Translations under genes and position numbers: made by a program
Assembly (NCBI GenBank): GCA_937921505.1
Contig: CAKZUB010000022.1
Location: forward strand, 1-64,000
Origin: an uncultured Clostridia bacterium
GTDB lineage: Bacteria > Bacillota > Clostridia > Lachnospirales > Cellulosilyticaceae
Direction: 5' to 3'
Length of the DNA stretch: 64,000 nt
The notes under the pieces: generated by a model
What the model saw: the letters and a program-made list of their open reading frames with translations, nothing else
Told to the model about the DNA's origin: nothing
Databases searched by the model: none
Shown: one piece after another, positions 18,256 through 27,834 of the stretch
How the letters are laid out: each line of letters begins with the position of its first letter
How positions within the stretch are numbered: position 1 is the stretch's first letter

Positions 18256-18888
18256 CTATAAGGCATACAGCACAGCGTTGATGATAGCTGCTGCTAAATT
18301 GCTGCCACCTTTTCTCCCTTGTGATAAAATATAAGGGATATTTGTTTGTTCTAATGCTTCTTTTGACTCAGCGGCACCCACAAATCCAACAGGTACACCT
18401 ACAACAGCTTGAGGGTTTAACTCTCCTTTTTGTGTGAGTTCAATAATTTGATAAAGCGCAGTAGGCGCATTACCGATGACAAATATTTTTTCTCCTGGTT
18501 CTTTAGCTGCTAAGCGTACTGCCGCCATAGACCTTGTTATTTCTTTTTCTTTTGCGAGTGTGACTACTCTTTCATCACTTACATAACACGCAATATGACA
18601 CCCAAGTGCTTTAAGCTTTGTTTTATTAATGCCGCTTAGTGCCATGTTGGTATCTGTATAAAGTGTCGCTCCACTTTTTAATGATTCACTAATCGCCTTT
18701 ATTGCATCATCAGATATTTTTAGAATATCAAGATAATCAAAATCAGCTGTTGTATGAATGGCCCTTTTAATGATCTTTTCCTCTATTTCATTTTTAAAGC
18801 TATAATCTGGTCTTGTCTCATCAATAATCCCTTGAATGATCTCAAAGCTGTTTTGCTCAATTAATGTTGGACTTTTAATATACTCCAT
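18256..18888 (-). CDS. cbiC: Cobalt-precorrin-8 methylmutase
   Basis: CbiC moves the methyl from C11 to C12, giving cobyrinic acid. Its 210 residues include RAIHTTADFDY with the catalytic His, TDTNMALSGINK and a Gly/Ala-rich C-terminal stretch (VVGVPVGFVGAAESKEAL, GRKGGSNLAAAIINAVL). It abuts cbiA directly. Confidence 0.95.
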   Translation of the reverse strand: MEYIKSPTLIEQNSFEIIQGIIDETRPDYSFKNEIEEKIIKRAIHTTADFDYLDILKISDDAIKAISESLKSGATLYTDTNMALSGINKTKLKALGCHIACYVSDERVVTLAKEKEITRSMAAVRLAAKEPGEKIFVIGNAPTALYQIIELTQKGELNPQAVVGVPVGFVGAAESKEALEQTNIPYILSQGRKGGSNLAAAIINAVLYAL

Positions 18889-20265
18889 TTATTCATTCCT
18901 CCCATGTGTTTTTGAATGATGATGACACCTTAAAAAGTGACTGATTGCACGCATATTGCTATAAAAATGAATATGCAAATAAGTAGCAAGCGTATTGCCT
19001 TTACTATAGCCTCCGGACCACTTTGCAACGACTTGACCATCTCTTTCTTTAGTCATTAAGTAAGCTTCTTTTTCATCAGTTTGAAACTCTGAATGATGAA
19101 ACTCATGCCCTTTTAATTTTGTGCCCAGATCTCCTAGAATGGTCTCAACTATAGCTTCTCCTTCGCAGTAGCCAAACCGCTTAAGTCCTTTAGTCATAAC
19201 GCTTTGTCCTTTAAATATCCCAACCATTTCAAACTGTTTATCCTCTAAGGTCCTAAGGCTTTCTCCAAGATACATAAGCCCTCCGCATTCAGCGTAAATC
19301 GGAATCCCCGTCTGGTGTGCCTCTCTAAGCGCAAGTCTCATACTTATATTACCCTCTAGTTCTTTTGCAAAAACTTCTGGAAAGCCTCCACCGATATAAA
19401 TATAATCACACTCTGGCAGCTTTTTATCTTTTAATGGACTAAACTTTTTAATCTGCACTCCTGTACCTTCTAAAAGCTCTAGATTATCTTTGTAGTAAAA
19501 ATTAAATGCCTTATCATAGGCTAAAGCAAGGACCTTGCCTTTTGCTTTAGGCAGGGTAGGCTTAAAATCTGTGGTAACCTCTTCGCTTTCACAAAGTTCT
19601 AATAGGCGCTCTATGTCGATATATTTATTAATTTCTTCTCCTAGATTTTCAAGTTTTTGTTCGATCTCTTCCATTTCTTGGCTAGGCACGAGTCCTAGGT
19701 GTCTAGAAGGCAGAGCAAAGTCAGGATTAGGCGGGAAATATCCAAGCACTTCTACGCCTGTATACTTCTCAATAGCCTCCTTAACAAGCTTAAAATGTGA
19801 AGCTGTTTTAACATTGTTTGCAATGACTCCTTTTAGATTAATGTCTGGGTCTAGCATCTTATAACCCAGTACCATCGCTGCACTTGAGGCTGCCATAGCT
19901 TTCGCATCAATAACTAATAGTACAGGAAGCTTAAGCAGTTTAGAAATATAAGAACTGCTGCAACAGTTGATATCTATCCCATAGCCATCATATAAACCCA
20001 TAACGCCTTCTACAACAGCTACATCTGCATCCTCTGCTGCTTTATTAAAAAGGTATTTAAGCATATCATCTTGCAGCATATACGCATCTAGATTTCTAGA
20101 GGCGCTGCCCGTTATGTGGGTATGATAAGCTGTATCAATATAATCAGGTCCAACCTTGTAAGGCTGTACTTTAAGCCCTTTATTTTTAAGTGCCTTCATA
20201 ATCCCAAGTGTGAGTGTTGTCTTTCCAACGCCGCTGCTAGTCCCTGCAATGAGTAGTTTTTTCAT
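18889..20265 (-). CDS. cbiA: Cobyrinate a,c-diamide synthase
   Basis: CbiA amidates the a and c carboxylates of cobyrinic acid using glutamine and ATP. The N-terminal ATPase domain has the P-loop LLIAGTSSGVGKTTLTLG (residues 4-21) and VVEGVMGLYDG. The C-terminal class I glutaminase domain has IYAECGGLMYLGESL with the nucleophilic Cys and the late His motif GHEFHHSEF. The length of 458 is normal. It is tied to cobD by a 4-base overlap. Confidence 0.95.
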   Translation of the reverse strand: MKKLLIAGTSSGVGKTTLTLGIMKALKNKGLKVQPYKVGPDYIDTAYHTHITGSASRNLDAYMLQDDMLKYLFNKAAEDADVAVVEGVMGLYDGYGIDINCCSSSYISKLLKLPVLLVIDAKAMAASSAAMVLGYKMLDPDINLKGVIANNVKTASHFKLVKEAIEKYTGVEVLGYFPPNPDFALPSRHLGLVPSQEMEEIEQKLENLGEEINKYIDIERLLELCESEEVTTDFKPTLPKAKGKVLALAYDKAFNFYYKDNLELLEGTGVQIKKFSPLKDKKLPECDYIYIGGGFPEVFAKELEGNISMRLALREAHQTGIPIYAECGGLMYLGESLRTLEDKQFEMVGIFKGQSVMTKGLKRFGYCEGEAIVETILGDLGTKLKGHEFHHSEFQTDEKEAYLMTKERDGQVVAKWSGGYSKGNTLATYLHIHFYSNMRAISHFLRCHHHSKTHGRNE

Positions 20266-21329
20266 AGGCTTTCATCCTTTAGTTTGCTAATGAGTAAATC
20301 ATTCTCTTCTGGTTTTCTTATCGCTATTCTTATAAAATGCTCATCTAATCCTTTAAAATTAGAGCAATCTCTAATAAGTAAGTCATGTGCTTTAAAAAGT
20401 CTTTGCTTAAGCACGTTTGCTGTGCTATTTTTAAGCTCTATAAGGACAAAGTTTGCATCTGTTTGATACACTGTAAAATGCTTGCTCTCTGATAATACTT
20501 GAAGGACTCTTTCTCTTTCTTTTTTGAAATATGCCTTTGTATTTACAATATAATCTTTTGCTTTAAAAAGATGATTTGCAAGCACTTGTGCAAAACAATT
20601 AACTGTCCATGGTTCTTTGTAAACTGACATTTGACTTAAGAGGTTTTGATTTGAAGTAACACCATACCCAAGTCTAATCCCTGGAAGTCCAAAAAACTTT
20701 GTTACTGCCTTGATGATAATAAGATTTGGGTAATCCCTCACATATTTTAATAAACTATATTTTTGTTCATCCTCTACAAATTCTATAAATGTCTCATCTA
20801 CAATCAGCTGTTTATTGTGAGTGGCTAATAGCTCTAAAACTTCTTTAATATCTTGTACTTTACCTGTAGGATTGTTAGGATTACAAATAAATAGGCTTTC
20901 AAATTCATCAAGACGCTGTTTGATCTGTGTAATATCTATACTAAAAGCATTTTGTTTATCTAAGTAAAAATCTACGATGTCTATATTGTTTAATCTTGCA
21001 CTTCTTTCGTACTCTGAAAAGGTAGGACTTATAATAGCAAGCGGTCCCTTGATACATTTCATAAGGAGATACATAATCTCTGTAGCTCCATTGCCTGGGA
21101 TAATACATTCGGGTGGGCACCCAAGGTAACTTGCAATATTACCTTTTAGCTCAGTGTAATTAATATCTGGATAGTTATAGCTTTTGCTAAGTCCTTCTAA
21201 AATATGTGTTTCTAATCCTTCTATTCTATAAGGATTAATATTCGCACTAAAATCTAAGATGTCTTTAGGATCTTTATTATACTTAAGTGCCATATCATCC
21301 ACATTGGCGCCATGTCCGAGATTAATCAA
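20262..21329 (-). CDS. cobD: L-threonine-O-3-phosphate decarboxylase
   Basis: This enzyme provides (R)-1-aminopropan-2-ol phosphate, the linker attached by CbiB. It is a PLP class I aminotransferase-fold protein of 355 residues: INLGHGANVDDMALKY at the start, ILDFSANINPY, GNGATEIMYLLMKC, FICNPNNPTGKVQ, and the PLP lysine in IKAVTKFFGLPGIRLGYG. HisC-type aminotransferases are related, but the GHGAN start and position next to cbiB and cbiA favour CobD. Confidence 0.92.
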   Translation of the reverse strand: MINLGHGANVDDMALKYNKDPKDILDFSANINPYRIEGLETHILEGLSKSYNYPDINYTELKGNIASYLGCPPECIIPGNGATEIMYLLMKCIKGPLAIISPTFSEYERSARLNNIDIVDFYLDKQNAFSIDITQIKQRLDEFESLFICNPNNPTGKVQDIKEVLELLATHNKQLIVDETFIEFVEDEQKYSLLKYVRDYPNLIIIKAVTKFFGLPGIRLGYGVTSNQNLLSQMSVYKEPWTVNCFAQVLANHLFKAKDYIVNTKAYFKKERERVLQVLSESKHFTVYQTDANFVLIELKNSTANVLKQRLFKAHDLLIRDCSNFKGLDEHFIRIAIRKPEENDLLISKLKDESL

Positions 21330-21356
21330 GGTTTCTCGCCTCCTCCTTTGGTCCTA

Positions 21357-22340
21357 TTAAACGATCTGATTAATGAAGTAATATCCTAATGAAAACACTA
21401 CGAGTGCAACAAGTGATGTAGCATACATCAGCTTATTGGTTCTAAGAATATCTGCGCTTTCGATCTCTCTTAAAGCATCCCCTATAGTAGGCTTATACAT
21501 CACTTCTCCAAAATAAGTATTGGTTCCTCCAAGTTGTATGCCTAGTGCGCCTGCCACTGAGCCTTCTGGATAAGCACAATTAGGGCTTTTATGGTTTTTC
21601 CTGTCTCTTAGGGCTATCTTAATAGAACTATTTGCATCTAGTCCTAGAGGCACACTTGCTAGCATCATTAAAAGTGAAGTTATTCTAGCAGGTATAAAAT
21701 TAGCCACATCATCAATTTTAGCAGATACAAAACCTATATCTTTATATTTTTCATTTTTATAACCTACCATCGAATCTAAAGTATTAATGGCCTTATACAT
21801 AAATGCCAAAGGTGCGCCTCCAATAAAGGCGTATAGCATCGGAGCAATAATCCCGTCTACGGTGTTTTCTGCTACTGTTTCAACGGTTGCTCTTACAATC
21901 TCTTTTTGACTAAGCTGCGTAGTATCGCGTCCTACTATAAATGACAGCTGTTTTCTTGACTCTTCTAGGCTTCCACTACGGAGTGTGTGGTGTATTTTGA
22001 CAGCTTCGTCTTTTAAACACTTAGTAGCGAGGGTTGTATAGATAAGGAGTGTATTAACTACTGTATAAAGCATAAGATGCATACTGCTTAACTTGACAAT
22101 GCCATAAATAGCTAAGTAAGTTGTTCCAACTACAACAAACCAAAGTATACCGCCACCTATTTTTAACATCAGCCCACTTTTCATATATTCTCTGATTACT
22201 TTTTCTACAGCTCTGGCAAGTTTTCCTATAAATCTTACAGGATGAGGAAATGCATACGGATCTCCAACTATTAAATCGAGTATATACGCGAGAATAATAC
22301 TTACTAAATTAATTTGTATAAAGGTCATTTTTACCCCCAT
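21357..22340 (-). CDS. cbiB: Adenosylcobinamide-phosphate synthase
   Basis: CbiB joins the aminopropanol phosphate to adenosylcobyric acid in the membrane. The 327-residue protein has several hydrophobic helices and the family blocks DLIVGDPYAFPHPVRFIGKL, ATVETVAENTVDGIIAPMLY, AFMYKAINTLDSMVGYKNEKY and NCAYPEGSVAGALGIQLGG. Translation may begin at 22340 or at an ATG 12 bases further in (22328), which sits a few bases past a GGGGGT run. It lies 6 bases after cbiP. Confidence 0.94.
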   Translation of the reverse strand: MGVKMTFIQINLVSIILAYILDLIVGDPYAFPHPVRFIGKLARAVEKVIREYMKSGLMLKIGGGILWFVVVGTTYLAIYGIVKLSSMHLMLYTVVNTLLIYTTLATKCLKDEAVKIHHTLRSGSLEESRKQLSFIVGRDTTQLSQKEIVRATVETVAENTVDGIIAPMLYAFIGGAPLAFMYKAINTLDSMVGYKNEKYKDIGFVSAKIDDVANFIPARITSLLMMLASVPLGLDANSSIKIALRDRKNHKSPNCAYPEGSVAGALGIQLGGTNTYFGEVMYKPTIGDALREIESADILRTNKLMYATSLVALVVFSLGYYFINQIV

Positions 22341-22346
22341 TGCCTA

Positions 22347-23867
22347 TCATGCTCTTATCATTTTATAAATCGTTTCTAAATCAACACTTTCTCTTACAAT
22401 TTGTGCTATTTTATCATACTCTTTATCTTTAAATGCTTTAAAAGAGCCTACGTCGCTTGTTTTGGGTTCTAATCCTTTTTGATTTCTTATGACATTAAGC
22501 AAACTTCTTGTAAAGTCTAATTCATCAAAAACACCATGGAGATATGTTCCTATTACATTACCTTCTTCATTTGTACAGCCTTCTAAACACGCCACCTTTT
22601 GCCCGAGTCTTTCATGAATGGTTAAGATAGGTTTTGCAGTTTTTCCAAGTGTACTGATACCCATATGAATCTCGTAACCACTTATTTTTTTATCTGAGAG
22701 TCCTTCTAAGTATCCTGATAGGTTTTTATTGATAGTCCCTTGTACTTGGGTGGTTACTTTCTCTTCTTCAAAAGTTGTTTCTATATCTAAAAGCCCAAGT
22801 CCTTGTAGTTCCAGGATACCCGATTCAACCCCACTTGGATCACAAAGTTTTTTACCTAGTATTTGATAACCTCCGCATATGCCAAATACGAGTTTACCCG
22901 TCTTGCTAAAGGCTATAATTTGCTTTGCAAGCCCACTTTCTTTAAGGTATAGGAGGTCTTCAATCGTATTTTTACTCCCAGGAATAATAAGCATATCGGG
23001 GTTTCCTATACTTTTGCCTCTTGTAATATATTTGATACTGACATCGTCTTGTGTTTCAAATATATTGCAGTCTGTAAAATTAGAAATATGAGGTAGGCAT
23101 ATCACTTCTATTTCAACCTCTTTTTGCTTGCTGCTGATTTTGTTAAAACGTGTCGTAAGACTATCTTCATCTTCGATATTGACATGCATATAAGGTATGA
23201 CGCCTAACACTGGTATTTTAATAATATCTTCGAGCATTTTAATACCTGGCTCTAATATTTTAATATCTCCTCTAAATTTATTGATAATAACACCTTTGAC
23301 ACGTTTCTTCTCTTCTTCAGTAAGAAGCATAATAGTCCCTACTAATGCAGCAAAAACGCCTCCTTTATCAATATCACCGATTAAGATAACAGGGGAGTCT
23401 GCTATTTCTGCCATCCCCATATTGACGATATCCTTATCTCTAAGATTAATTTCAGCCGGGCTTCCTGCACCCTCTATTACGACAACGTCATTTTCACTGC
23501 TTATTGTTTCATAAACTTCTCTAATCATGTCTGCAAGCTGTGGCTTAAATTCATGATACTCTACTGCGCTCATATTCCCATATACTTTGCCATTTAAAAC
23601 AACTTGGCAATGTTTATCCGCATGAGGTTTTAAGAGTACGGGGTTCATCTTAACATTTGGCAAAACGCCAGCTGCCTCAGCTTGAAATACCTGAGCCCGG
23701 CCCATTTCCAAGCCTTCGTCTGTAATATAGGAGTTCAGTGCCATATTCTGTGATTTAAAGGGGATGGTTTTAAGTCCATCTTGATGAAAAATCCGACAAA
23801 ATGCAGCTACGATAAAACTTTTTCCTGCATTTGATGCTGTACCTTGAAACATAATGGGTTTTCCCAT
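22347..23867 (-). CDS. cbiP: Cobyric acid synthase
   Basis: CbiP amidates the b, d, e and g carboxylates of adenosylcobyrinate a,c-diamide. It is the first gene of the cobalamin run. Residues 1-230 form the ATPase-like domain ([35 protein letters not shown]). The C-terminal class I amidotransferase has [13 protein letters not shown] with the nucleophile and [11 protein letters not shown] with the His. Its 506 residues are typical. The ribosome site is AAGGAGG. The riboswitch terminator ends 30 bases upstream of the start. Confidence 0.96.
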   Translation of the reverse strand: MGKPIMFQGTASNAGKSFIVAAFCRIFHQDGLKTIPFKSQNMALNSYITDEGLEMGRAQVFQAEAAGVLPNVKMNPVLLKPHADKHCQVVLNGKVYGNMSAVEYHEFKPQLADMIREVYETISSENDVVVIEGAGSPAEINLRDKDIVNMGMAEIADSPVILIGDIDKGGVFAALVGTIMLLTEEEKKRVKGVIINKFRGDIKILEPGIKMLEDIIKIPVLGVIPYMHVNIEDEDSLTTRFNKISSKQKEVEIEVICLPHISNFTDCNIFETQDDVSIKYITRGKSIGNPDMLIIPGSKNTIEDLLYLKESGLAKQIIAFSKTGKLVFGICGGYQILGKKLCDPSGVESGILELQGLGLLDIETTFEEEKVTTQVQGTINKNLSGYLEGLSDKKISGYEIHMGISTLGKTAKPILTIHERLGQKVACLEGCTNEEGNVIGTYLHGVFDELDFTRSLLNVIRNQKGLEPKTSDVGSFKAFKDKEYDKIAQIVRESVDLETIYKMIRA

Positions 23868-23890
23868 GGCTATTCCTCCTTATAAACTAA

Positions 23891-23917
23891 AAACAAAAAA
23901 AGCCCCTAAAAGGAGCT
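23891..23917 (-). terminator. Riboswitch-controlled intrinsic terminator
   Basis: On the minus strand AGCTCCT and AGGGGCT form a 7-bp stem with a TTT loop (23901-23917), followed by a T-rich run at 23891-23900. It lies between the cobalamin aptamer and cbiP, the right place for transcription attenuation when cobalamin is bound. Confidence 0.85.
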
Positions 23918-23974
23918 TATACATACAATACAAGTGTATTATCGTATTACCACCTTTCCCTCCGAAAGCGTAAA

Positions 23975-24172
23975 ATCCCGTTTTAGGTAGGTCTCCTGGC
24001 TAACGAATCATCCAATTTATTCACCTTCCCATACCTATGTACAGTGGTTAATGAATATAAAATTTTATATTCATGAATAAATTGTCCTCGTTTACAGTAG
24101 CGGGGGCTGCAGCGATTTTCGCATTTCCCTATTAAGCATAAGCTATAAAGCAGAAGCTTTGTAGCCTTGTGC
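23975..24172 (-). promoter_or_regulatory. Cobalamin riboswitch
   Basis: On the minus strand this leader has the conserved cobalamin aptamer elements in order. AGGGAA is followed by a short GCGAAAATCGC hairpin, then GCAGCCCCCGCTACTGTAA, CACTGT, GGGAAGG and the B12 box GCCAGGAGACCTACC (about 23984-24000). The aptamer is followed by the terminator hairpin before cbiP. Binding of adenosylcobalamin should stop transcription of the 25-gene run. No second copy was found before the methyltransferase genes. Confidence 0.96.
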
Positions 24173-24179
24173 ACCTAAA

Positions 24180-24207
24180 ACTATAGACTATTAACTTGAT
24201 TTAACAA
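24180..24207 (-). promoter_or_regulatory. Candidate promoter of the cobalamin run
   Basis: On the minus strand TTGTTA (24202-24207) and TATAGT (24180-24185) are 16 bases apart and lie just upstream of the riboswitch aptamer. The predicted start of RNA is around 24172, where the aptamer begins. The -35 box deviates from consensus at two positions. Confidence 0.55.
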
Positions 24208-24306
24208 TTAAGTTAGTATAATAATAACTCATTCATACACGAATTTATATAACTATATTAACATTTATATAAATTTATTACTTCACTATGTTAAATACAT
24301 TCATTT

Positions 24307-25146
24307 TTATCCTTTTACAGCGCCACCAGTAAGTCCTGCTACCATATATCTTTGTAAAAATATAAAGAGCAATATAACTGGTAATGAAGCACATACAGCT
24401 AAAGTCATCATCCCTGAATAATCATGGGCAAATTCACCTATAAAACTCTGAGCAATACCTACTGGTAAAGTCCTCATGGCATCTCTATTCATAATGATCA
24501 TGCCAAATAAATAATCATCCCAAGATTGCAAAAATGTATAAATAGCAACGGCTACTAGTCCGGGCTTTAAAAGTGGTACTATGATTACAAATAATGTTCC
24601 GAGCCTGCTGCACCCATCAATTTTAGCTGATTCATCAAGTGAAGTAGATATCGTATCAAAGAAGGATTTCAATAACCATATAGATAGCGGTAGTCCCAAC
24701 ATAGTGTCTGCTAAAACAAGGCCTGTGTAAGTATTAATAAGTCCTAATTGAGAATAAAAAGTATATAAAGAAATAAGTATAGCTACTATAGGAAACATTT
24801 GAATAGATAAAATACTCGTCATGATAAAGCTTCTTCCAAAAAACTTATATCTTGATAAAGAGTACCCTGCAAAAACAGAAGTGATTATACACATTATAAC
24901 TGTGAATGTTGATACAATAACACTATTCTTGAAAAAAGTAAGATACTTAGGCATCGTTAATATCTTTTTATAAGATTCTAATGAACCTTTAAACGGATTA
25001 AACTGTGGTGGCCATGACATAAGCGTAGAATTGTCCATAAAAGACGAAACAAACATCCAGTATACTGGGAATATAAATATCAATAAGCATACACATATAA
25101 TGAAATATTTTAAAATAATGCTTACTACCTTTTTTTTCTTATTCAT
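24307..25146 (-). CDS. Sugar ABC transporter permease, MalG type
   Basis: This is the second permease of a CUT1 carbohydrate importer. The ATG at 25146 (MNKKKKVVSI) has GAGGGG upstream; an ATG at 25176 has no ribosome site, so the product is 279 residues. It has six hydrophobic segments. The cytoplasmic EAA loop LDESAKIDGCSRLGTLFVII and the MalG-like end YMVAGLTGGAVKG are present. It follows the MalF-type gene after 16 bases. No ATPase gene is nearby, so it probably shares an MsmX-like ATPase encoded elsewhere. The substrate cannot be told from sequence. Confidence 0.9.
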   Translation of the reverse strand: MNKKKKVVSIILKYFIICVCLLIFIFPVYWMFVSSFMDNSTLMSWPPQFNPFKGSLESYKKILTMPKYLTFFKNSVIVSTFTVIMCIITSVFAGYSLSRYKFFGRSFIMTSILSIQMFPIVAILISLYTFYSQLGLINTYTGLVLADTMLGLPLSIWLLKSFFDTISTSLDESAKIDGCSRLGTLFVIIVPLLKPGLVAVAIYTFLQSWDDYLFGMIIMNRDAMRTLPVGIAQSFIGEFAHDYSGMMTLAVCASLPVILLFIFLQRYMVAGLTGGAVKG

Positions 25147-25162
25147 TTTTCTATTCCCCTCT

Positions 25163-26110
25163 CTATATATTATCATTGTTACGTTGATCAGATTTTTTGT
25201 TATAATAAATGGTTAATGTTGCGAGTACAATGAGCCACATCACCCCAATAGCAGAACCCGCACCCAAATCATATTCCGTAAATGCCTTATTATAGGCTGC
25301 AATAGATAAAGTTGTAGTCCTATTAATAGGTCCTCCTGCAGTCATATTGTAGATAATGGTATACATTTGAAAATTACTCATAATGGCTATAATAACAGTT
25401 GAATCCAAAACAGGTCTTATAGAGGGTATCATAATATGTCTAAATACTTGCCACTTCGTTGCACCATCTATTTCTGCCGCTTCCATATAGTCTTTTGATA
25501 TAGATTGTAGTCCAGCTAGAATCATTACAATCATGTAGGGTGTTTGTTTCCATATAGTGGCTATTACAACGGTGAGCATCCCATACTTCATACTCTGAAC
25601 CCATTGCATATTAGCATTTTGTATAAGTCCCAAACTACTTAATATGTAGTTAATAATCCCATACTGTGGTTGAAACATCCAGCTCCAAAGCAAAGCAACA
25701 ACAACAGAGGGTATTGTCCAAGAAACAAGAAATAACCCTCTAAATATATTAATACATTTCAATTTAGCATTTAACAATAAGGCTATACACATAGCAATTA
25801 CAAATTGACTACTTACCGCAAAAAATACAAATATAAAAGTGTTTTTAAAGTATAAAAATATTTCTTTGCTTCTAAAGAGCTTTTTATAGTTTTCAAAGTT
25901 ATTCCAAGTAGGATTATTCATAGTAGCTAGTGTATACTCATTAAAGCTCATCCATATTCCCTTGATGATAGGTGCAAATACTACTATACCGAGTATAAGC
26001 ATAGCGGGAACTATTAACATAATGCCAAAAATGTTGTCCTTTTGAGGATTTGTTAACCCTTTTTTAAAACGCTTATTACTCATTTTACTCATTGCTGATG
26101 CATTAGCCAT
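25163..26110 (-). CDS. Sugar ABC transporter permease, MalF type
   Basis: This is the first permease of the same CUT1 importer, 315 residues. A cytoplasmic N-terminus is followed by IFGIMLIVPAMLILGIVVFAP as the first membrane helix, then six helices overall. The EAA loop is YMEAAEIDGATKWQVFRHIM, which contacts the ATPase. It lies 85 bases after the binding-protein gene in an operon of three. The short charged C-terminus (KKSDQRNN) is unremarkable. Confidence 0.9.
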   Translation of the reverse strand: MANASAMSKMSNKRFKKGLTNPQKDNIFGIMLIVPAMLILGIVVFAPIIKGIWMSFNEYTLATMNNPTWNNFENYKKLFRSKEIFLYFKNTFIFVFFAVSSQFVIAMCIALLLNAKLKCINIFRGLFLVSWTIPSVVVALLWSWMFQPQYGIINYILSSLGLIQNANMQWVQSMKYGMLTVVIATIWKQTPYMIVMILAGLQSISKDYMEAAEIDGATKWQVFRHIMIPSIRPVLDSTVIIAIMSNFQMYTIIYNMTAGGPINRTTTLSIAAYNKAFTEYDLGAGSAIGVMWLIVLATLTIYYNKKSDQRNNDNI

Positions 26111-26195
26111 TCTATCACTTCCTTTTTACATATAATAAAGGAGTTAGGCGTTTTACTCCTAACCCCTTTTGCTTATTATGGTAATTATTTACCTA

Positions 26196-27560
26196 TTATT
26201 GTTTATACTTTTCTTTTACCTTTTGATCTAACTCTTTAACGACTTTATCAGAGTCTTCATTATTCATACTCACTCTTTGAAGTGCTTCTGCAATATCCTC
26301 ACAAGCCATTATAAAAGCTTCATTTGCCGCTGGAAGTGCTCTTGCGAAACTTAGTGCTTCTACAAAAGGTTTTAATACTGCGTTTTCTTCTTGAGTGTAA
26401 AATTCTAGTGCACCTACACTATTTCTAGCAGGAAGTTTATTCCCATTATTTTCATTATAAACTTTCATACCTTCTGGCCCTGTTAAGAAATCAATAAATT
26501 GACCAACGGCTTCTTTATTTTTACTATCCTTAAAAGCAATAAGATGATGTTCTACAGCAAAAGTCTCTCCTTGTGCATTATCTACGCCTGGAATAAACGT
26601 AATCCCATATTCTTTTGCAAAATCTTTTCCTTTGGGACTTCCTTTTTCAAATACACTCACTCCAGCTTCCATATCGAAGTGGAAAGCCACTTGTCCTTGT
26701 GCAAATAAGTTTCTGAGTTCCTTTATTTCAAGTCCTTCTGGTGAAACACCTGATTTAATAAGTTTTTGCCCTTCTGTAAATGCTGCTACATTGCCTGGTG
26801 AATCTAGCATTATTTTACCTGCATCATCTAATAATTCTCCACCATTTTGCCACATGTTAACGAGGAAGAAATATCCTGCACCTGGTAATTTTTTAGAAGA
26901 TAGACCTAACCCGTATACTTTATTGCCATTTTCATCTTTACCTAACGCAGCAATCTTTTCTGCTTGCTCTATAAGCTCTGCCCATGTTTTAGGTGGTTCA
27001 GTATATCCCGCTTGTTGCATCAATGTTTTGTTATAATATAGTACAATAGGACTTGGTGCCCAAGGAGCACTCATCATTTTTCCATCATACTTAGTTCCTG
27101 CTAATAATCCAGGAAAATAATCGTCAATAGCCGCTTTAGGAAGTATATCATCGAGTGGCTCCAATACATTTGCATTATTAAGTGATACAACCCACTCTGC
27201 TTTTAGCTGAGCTAAATCAGGTGCATTTCCACCGCTGGACATAATAAGAAGCTGATCTTTAATAGAGTTATATGGGTAAGCTACTTGTTCAATCGTAATA
27301 TGAGGATTTAGTTCTGTAAATTTGTCACACATTGCATCAAATGCAGGTTTTGTAGAATCCTCTGCTGAACCCCAGTTTACAAAAGTAAGCTTGATAGGAT
27401 CTGGTGCCTTATCAGCTGTCTGCGTTGGAGCGTCCTTTTTAGCTTCTGTCTTAGTTGTTGTTTGGGTTGGTTTACTTTCTTTTTGACTACATCCTGTAAA
27501 TACAGAACTTACTAAAAACATTGCAGTAAGTAGACTGGCTATTTTTTTAAATTTTCTCAT
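26196..27560 (-). CDS. Sugar ABC transporter solute-binding lipoprotein
   Basis: This is an extracellular substrate-binding lipoprotein of the CUT1 class, 454 residues. The signal peptide ends in the lipobox VFTGC near residue 24, followed by a Thr/Lys-rich linker (residues 26-55). The body has ITFVNWGS-like start words, APWAPSPIVLYYNKTLMQQAGY, PPKTWAELIEQAEKIA and IDFLTGPEGMKVYN, all typical of this fold. It is the first and highest-expressed candidate of the three-gene operon. Likely ligands are oligosaccharides. The nearby GH105 enzyme and YesM/YesN system suggest plant cell-wall sugars, but that link is only positional. Confidence 0.9.
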   Translation of the reverse strand: MRKFKKIASLLTAMFLVSSVFTGCSQKESKPTQTTTKTEAKKDAPTQTADKAPDPIKLTFVNWGSAEDSTKPAFDAMCDKFTELNPHITIEQVAYPYNSIKDQLLIMSSGGNAPDLAQLKAEWVVSLNNANVLEPLDDILPKAAIDDYFPGLLAGTKYDGKMMSAPWAPSPIVLYYNKTLMQQAGYTEPPKTWAELIEQAEKIAALGKDENGNKVYGLGLSSKKLPGAGYFFLVNMWQNGGELLDDAGKIMLDSPGNVAAFTEGQKLIKSGVSPEGLEIKELRNLFAQGQVAFHFDMEAGVSVFEKGSPKGKDFAKEYGITFIPGVDNAQGETFAVEHHLIAFKDSKNKEAVGQFIDFLTGPEGMKVYNENNGNKLPARNSVGALEFYTQEENAVLKPFVEALSFARALPAANEAFIMACEDIAEALQRVSMNNEDSDKVVKELDQKVKEKYKQ

Positions 27561-27833
27561 TTTGTTTCCCCCTATTATTTTTTCTCTTCACATAGATATT
27601 ATAACCAAAAACATAGAGATGCTGAATGCACCTTTTAGTTAAATACACCACTTTATTGTCTTAATTTAATCTAATCATTCGTTAGAGTCAACATTTTTTT
27701 AAATATAGACCTCGTATTCTATTCACTTTTTTATTTTTAATTCTTTTTTTACTTTTAGTTCACTATTTTGTCATCTGTGAGTACGACATAACAATCCCCC
27801 CTTATGAATGATCTCTTAAAGGGGGGATTGTTA
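27561..27833. promoter_or_regulatory. Binding-protein promoter region
   Basis: On the minus strand a TATAAT box lies about 50 bases before the binding-protein start, within GGTTATAATATC. The matching -35 position is poor (TTCAGC, 17 bases upstream), as expected for an activator-dependent promoter. The rest is AT-rich and holds no gene. Confidence 0.4.
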
Positions 27834-27834
27834 T
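27788..27834. terminator. Strong hairpin at the end of the double Fe-S gene
   Basis: The arms 27790-27803 and 27819-27832 are perfect complements (AACAATCCCCCCTT and its reverse complement), extendable to 16 bp. The stem touches the stop codon of the minus-strand gene. No T-run follows on either strand, so efficiency as an intrinsic terminator is uncertain. It may instead protect the 3' end of the transcript. Confidence 0.5.

Noticed and set aside
23983..24174. Open frame of about 63 codons on the minus strand upstream of cbiP
   Set aside because: It coincides with the cobalamin riboswitch aptamer; the conserved RNA elements explain the sequence and there is no ribosome site.
27788..27834. 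Confident intrinsic terminator at the end of the 790-residue gene
   Set aside because: The hairpin is strong but lacks a T-run, so it is listed with low confidence as a terminator only.
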